From NCBI GenBank assembly GCA_031553395.1, contig JAVBLR010000006.1, positions 186,001 to 250,000 of the forward strand: a stretch of DNA of 64,000 bases. Direction: 5' to 3'. The first letter of the stretch is position 1. Every line of letters starts with the position of its first letter. The notes beneath the pieces are model-generated. The model saw only the letters and a program-made list of their open reading frames with translations. It ran no database searches and was not told the origin of the DNA. Position numbers and translations under genes: made by a program. The stretch comes from WRGA01 sp031553395 (GTDB taxonomy: Bacteria > Bacteroidota > Bacteroidia > Bacteroidales > WRGA01). This document shows, piece after piece, positions 61,239 through 64,000 of the stretch.

Positions 61239-61823
61239 TTACAACATTTTCAATGCAGTTTTAATAACCTGCTCTACTGTAGATTGCGGCATTTCTTTTA
61301 CTATTTTACCGACAACTTTTTGAGATGGAGCCTGAGCAAAACCAAGCATAACTAACGCAGCTAAAGCCTCCTCAGCCACTTGGTTATTTTGAGGAAGAAA
61401 ACTTTCGGTAGAAACACCGTCAAGCAATTTAATTTTATCTTTTAAGTCGACAATAATTCGTTGAGCTGTTTTAGCGCCAATGCCTTTTACGGCTTTTAGC
61501 ACATTCAGGTTTTCCGAAACAATTGCCGATTCTATTTCATTTACATTTAATGAAGAAAGTATCATTCGGGCAGTACTTGCCCCAACACCCGAAACACTTA
61601 TCAATTGTAAAAACAGATTACGTTCATGTTTTTCCCAGAATCCGAATAAATTATACGCATCTTCCCGGATTGCTTCGTAAACATATAATTTACAATCCGC
61701 TTTTCCTGATAATTGTGTGTATGTATTTAAAGAAATATGCATAAAATATCCAATTCCGGCACATTCTACTACAACGCTAGCAGGAGTAAGTTCTACAACG
61801 TCTCCTTTAATATATTCTATCAC
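61239..61823 (-). CDS. ruvA: Holliday junction branch-migration protein RuvA
   Basis: 194 residues. The OB-fold domain I (MIEYIKGDVVELTPASVVVECAGIGYFMHIS), the tandem helix-hairpin-helix domain II (LISVSGVGASTARMIL; LKAVKGIGAKTAQRIIVDLKDKI) and the RuvB-binding domain III (EEALAALVMLGFA) are all present. RuvA tetramers hold the four-way junction for RuvB. It heads a unit with sprA. A TAATTTTG box on the minus strand (61869-61862) may be its promoter. Confidence 0.96.
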   Translation of the reverse strand: MIEYIKGDVVELTPASVVVECAGIGYFMHISLNTYTQLSGKADCKLYVYEAIREDAYNLFGFWEKHERNLFLQLISVSGVGASTARMILSSLNVNEIESAIVSENLNVLKAVKGIGAKTAQRIIVDLKDKIKLLDGVSTESFLPQNNQVAEEALAALVMLGFAQAPSQKVVGKIVKEMPQSTVEQVIKTALKML

Positions 61824-61876
61824 AGTTGTTTAATTTAATATAATTATACTTTTTGGACATGCAAAATTAAACAAAT

Positions 61877-61908
61877 TTTTGAGTGTTGAATTCTTTTAAC
61901 ACTCAAAA
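61877..61908. promoter_or_regulatory. Palindrome in the 316-bp region between ruvA and the downstream operon
   Basis: TTTTGAGTGTT (61877-61887) pairs with AACACTCAAAA (61898-61908) around a 10-base loop, directly upstream of the ruvA -7 box. It could be an operator or an upstream terminator. The rest of 61824-62139 shows only AT-rich sequence and a TACTTTTG box (62093-62100) for the + strand gene. Confidence 0.4.
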
Positions 61909-62139
61909 CCGAATAATACAACACAATCGGCTATTTATTACCAATTGTTATAACGGCATTTTAACGAAAAACGTATATATACCTGCTTAAAAAATAAGAA
62001 TTGATATAAAACTTCTTAAATATAGTAAGTTTTTGCTTAACAAATAGTTGCGATTTTACACATAAATTTTTAAACATCATCAGAATTTATTTTACTTTTG
62101 ATTAAAAAAATCGGTAATCTATATAATCCATAAAAAACA

Positions 62140-62736
62140 ATGAAAAAGCTGATTATCATATTGTTTTGCATTATGTTAATCCAAACATATATCTTTGGAC
62201 AAGATAAACTTTTAAAAGATTTGGATGGTGATATGAAAAACGATACGGTATATATGGAAGATTCTCGAATTGTTTGCCGTTTATCAAGTCTCAATTTCAA
62301 AAAAATTCAAAGCATGGAAATCGAAATTCTGAATGAAATGTCAGGAATAAGAGCTACGAAAAACGGATTTGAGTTTTTTAATGATTGGATGAGGGCTGGA
62401 TATAAAAATCAGTTCCGGTATGATAAAAATACAAAACGGATACAACTTATCGGGATGAGCCGGTATGAATTCGGTAATGCTGCAAACGACGGAAGTGGAG
62501 AATCGAGCGTTAATTTACTGACAAATGATTATATCGGCAATTGGAATTACTTTGATGATGAACAAGACAAATTAATCAAAATACCGGAAATCAAAACAAA
62601 AATGTATTTTGGAAAAATCTACTTGGAAAATTTCAGTGAAGAAACTTATTTTAATTTTGCAGAAAAATGTTCCGGCTTGTATTATAAAAATAAGGACAAA
62701 ATGATACGTAGAAACAACAAAGATAAAAGCAAATGA
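62140..62736 (+). CDS. Secreted protein of unknown function
   Basis: 198 residues with a clear signal peptide (KKLIIILFCIMLIQTYIFGQ). The mature start LLKDLDGDMKNDTVYMED resembles the calcium-binding DxDxDxxxD loop of FG-GAP/VCBS or dockerin-like proteins. The remainder shows no named domain. It overlaps the following CDP-alcohol transferase gene by 4 bp (ATGA), so the two are cotranslated. The role is unknown. Confidence 0.7.
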   Translation: MKKLIIILFCIMLIQTYIFGQDKLLKDLDGDMKNDTVYMEDSRIVCRLSSLNFKKIQSMEIEILNEMSGIRATKNGFEFFNDWMRAGYKNQFRYDKNTKRIQLIGMSRYEFGNAANDGSGESSVNLLTNDYIGNWNYFDDEQDKLIKIPEIKTKMYFGKIYLENFSEETYFNFAEKCSGLYYKNKDKMIRRNNKDKSK

Positions 62737-63335
62737 TATCAATTTACAACATAAAACCACAATTTCAAAAGTTATTAACACCGGTTCTTACATTTCTTTA
62801 CAAAAAAAATATTACAGCCAATCAAATTACGATAAGCGCTTGTATTTTATCACTTGTTATTGGTATATTATTCTGGTTTGCAGAATCTAACCGATTGTTA
62901 TTTCTAGCGCTTCCCATAGGTTTATTACTCAGGATGGCGTTGAATGCATTGGATGGAATGATGGCGCGAAAATACAATCAAACTTCACTCAAAGGCGAAT
63001 TACTAAACGAATTGGGTGATGTTGTTTCTGATGTTTTTGTATTTTTTCCATTATTAAAATTTCAACCCGAAAGCATATATCTTGTAGTTGTGTTTATTGC
63101 ACTTAGTATTGTGAATGAATATGCCGGAATTATGGGTAAAGTAATATCCGGAAAAAGAAGATACGAAGGTCCTATGGGTAAGAGCGACAGAGCTTTTCTA
63201 CTTGGAATCTACGGAATTTTGTGTTTTTTATCAATAGGAATATCTTCCTATTCGATGTGGATTTTTATCATTATTAATTTACTATTACTTGTCAGTACCG
63301 ATATCCGGATTAAGAAAACATTGAAAGCTCAATAA
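62733..63335 (+). CDS. CDP-alcohol phosphatidyltransferase (YnbA-like), variant active site
   Basis: 200 residues with about six membrane helices. The family motif D-x2-DG-x2-AR-x8-G-x3-D-x3-D appears as NALDGMMAR, then eight residues, then GELLNELGD. The first and third metal-binding aspartates are therefore Asn. The spacing is kept exactly, so this looks like a subfamily and not decay. It overlaps a CdsA-like gene, the same pair as E. coli ynbA-ynbB. The product lipid is unknown. Confidence 0.85.
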   Translation: MISIYNIKPQFQKLLTPVLTFLYKKNITANQITISACILSLVIGILFWFAESNRLLFLALPIGLLLRMALNALDGMMARKYNQTSLKGELLNELGDVVSDVFVFFPLLKFQPESIYLVVVFIALSIVNEYAGIMGKVISGKRRYEGPMGKSDRAFLLGIYGILCFLSIGISSYSMWIFIIINLLLLVSTDIRIKKTLKAQ

Positions 63336-64000
63336 TGACCAACAAACAAGTAACCAGTAACAATAAATTTGCCGATGTCCCTGTAAGAGTAAGAAGTTGG
63401 GGAATAATTATAATCATTCTGTCTGTCGCTCTTATTCATCCGGCACTAACATGCTTATTCGTTTGTTTTTTGTCCTTTTGGGGAATGACGGAATATTTTT
63501 CGATAATTGGCATTTATAGCAAGAAAATAGTATACCTGTTTTATGCTATCATCCCGATTCAGTATTATTTTTCTTATACAAATGAACATACATTATTCAT
63601 ATATATCTCATTATCATCTATCTTAGCTGCAACTCTATTGTATTTTTTTCTTTTCAAAGGAAAACAAAGTCTTTGGATAATTCTAGCTATGCTCACATGT
63701 GTTGTAGCAATCGGACATTTATCATTCATTCGAAATTTGGATTTATCACTATTCAACACCAATGGTATAAAAATCTTTTTGTTACTCGTTATTCTTACCG
63801 AATTGAACGATGTATTCCAATATCTGACCGGAAAATTTTTCGGAAAAAGAAAAATCACACCGAAAATTAGTCCGAATAAAACTGTTGAAGGCTTTTTGGG
63901 AGGTGTTATTTTAACTACCATTTTAGCCAATTGTCTTGGATTATTTTTGTTACCCGGAAAATCCATTTTTATTTATTCGGCATTGGGAATATTGATAAGT
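63335..64000 (+). CDS. CdsA-like phosphatidate cytidylyltransferase (YnbB-like), 3' end beyond the window
   Basis: 222 residues are visible from the ATG at 63335, which overlaps the previous stop (TAATG); the frame is open at base 64000. Several membrane helices, then ELNDVFQYLTGKFFGKRKITPKISPNKTVEGFLGG, the CdsA core with SPNKTVEG. CdsA enzymes make CDP-diacylglycerol. This copy is coupled to the CDP-alcohol transferase, so it probably supplies that enzyme and is not the housekeeping CdsA. Confidence 0.88.
   Translation, partial: MTNKQVTSNNKFADVPVRVRSWGIIIIILSVALIHPALTCLFVCFLSFWGMTEYFSIIGIYSKKIVYLFYAIIPIQYYFSYTNEHTLFIYISLSSILAATLLYFFLFKGKQSLWIILAMLTCVVAIGHLSFIRNLDLSLFNTNGIKIFLLLVILTELNDVFQYLTGKFFGKRKITPKISPNKTVEGFLGGVILTTILANCLGLFLLPGKSIFIYSALGILIS

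Overview
The window (about 37-40% GC by eye, not computed) comes from a member of the Bacteroidota, most likely order Bacteroidales. Three things support this. Genes are preceded by the phylum-specific promoter box TAnnTTTG, twice with a correctly spaced upstream TTG/TTTG. A complete 2458-residue SprA, the outer-membrane translocon of the type IX secretion system, lies directly downstream of ruvA. FucP-type permeases, DUF4861, DUF3788 and a LytS/LytTR two-component pair are typical of the phylum. No rRNA, tRNA, CRISPR array or complete transposase was seen.

Layout. 1-11.9 kb (+): a sugar-acid and pectin-linked catabolic cluster. It holds an L-galactose/L-fucose dehydrogenase-like aldo/keto reductase (cut by the window edge), an amidohydrolase-type lactonase, a FucP-like permease, a zinc alcohol dehydrogenase, a secreted GH28 enzyme, a DHDPS/KDG-type aldolase, a sodium symporter, an iron alcohol dehydrogenase, a PdxA-like dehydrogenase and a DUF1537 acid-sugar kinase. 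12-16.9 kb: small accessory genes (PhnA, flavin reductase, DUF3788, a VOC gene broken by an amber codon, GNAT, Bro-N, AlkD, DUF5131). 17-25 kb: an RND efflux operon (adaptor, pump, outer-membrane factor) divergent from a LytS/LytTR two-component pair, then a palindromic MITE-like element. 25.8-28.9 kb: DnaQ-like exonuclease, alkA-ABM-ada alkylation repair operon and an MmcQ/YjbR protein. 29-32.5 kb: a membrane-anchored metallo-beta-lactamase-fold hydrolase divergent from an HxlR regulator, DUF4861 and a small membrane protein. 32.6-38.8 kb: housekeeping (ispH, a small HExxH protein, an abundant-looking lipoprotein, slyD, ruvX, def, acyl-CoA carboxylase beta subunit and biotin carrier). 38.8-41.1 kb: GDP-L-fucose synthesis (gmd, fcl). 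41.4-48.1 kb (-): ABC-F protein, MgtE, an ECF sigma factor with two unusual neighbours, and a CPA1 antiporter. 48.2-52.7 kb (+): pentapeptide protein, half-size EamA, rhodanese lipoprotein, rmlA, rmlB and a WbpD-like acetyltransferase. 52.7-61.8 kb (-): a small envelope-stress trio, sprA and ruvA. 62.1-64 kb (+): a secreted protein and a YnbA/YnbB-like pair (CDP-alcohol transferase and CdsA-like enzyme, cut by the window edge).

The most striking non-coding signal is a set of at least thirteen intergenic hairpins. Each has arms made of short reiterated oligomers (for example GTTAAGA, GTTGAAA, AAAAGTA, GGCAAAA). The sequence differs from locus to locus but the architecture is the same. Many sit inside evident operons (adaptor/pump/outer-membrane factor, gmd/fcl, carboxylase/biotin carrier), so they cannot all be simple terminators. 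Other leads are structured leaders before mgtE and the ABC-F gene, a 34-bp perfect inverted repeat at 49.35-49.50 kb, and an ECF sigma factor linked to proteins that share a KW(S/M)KM repeat.
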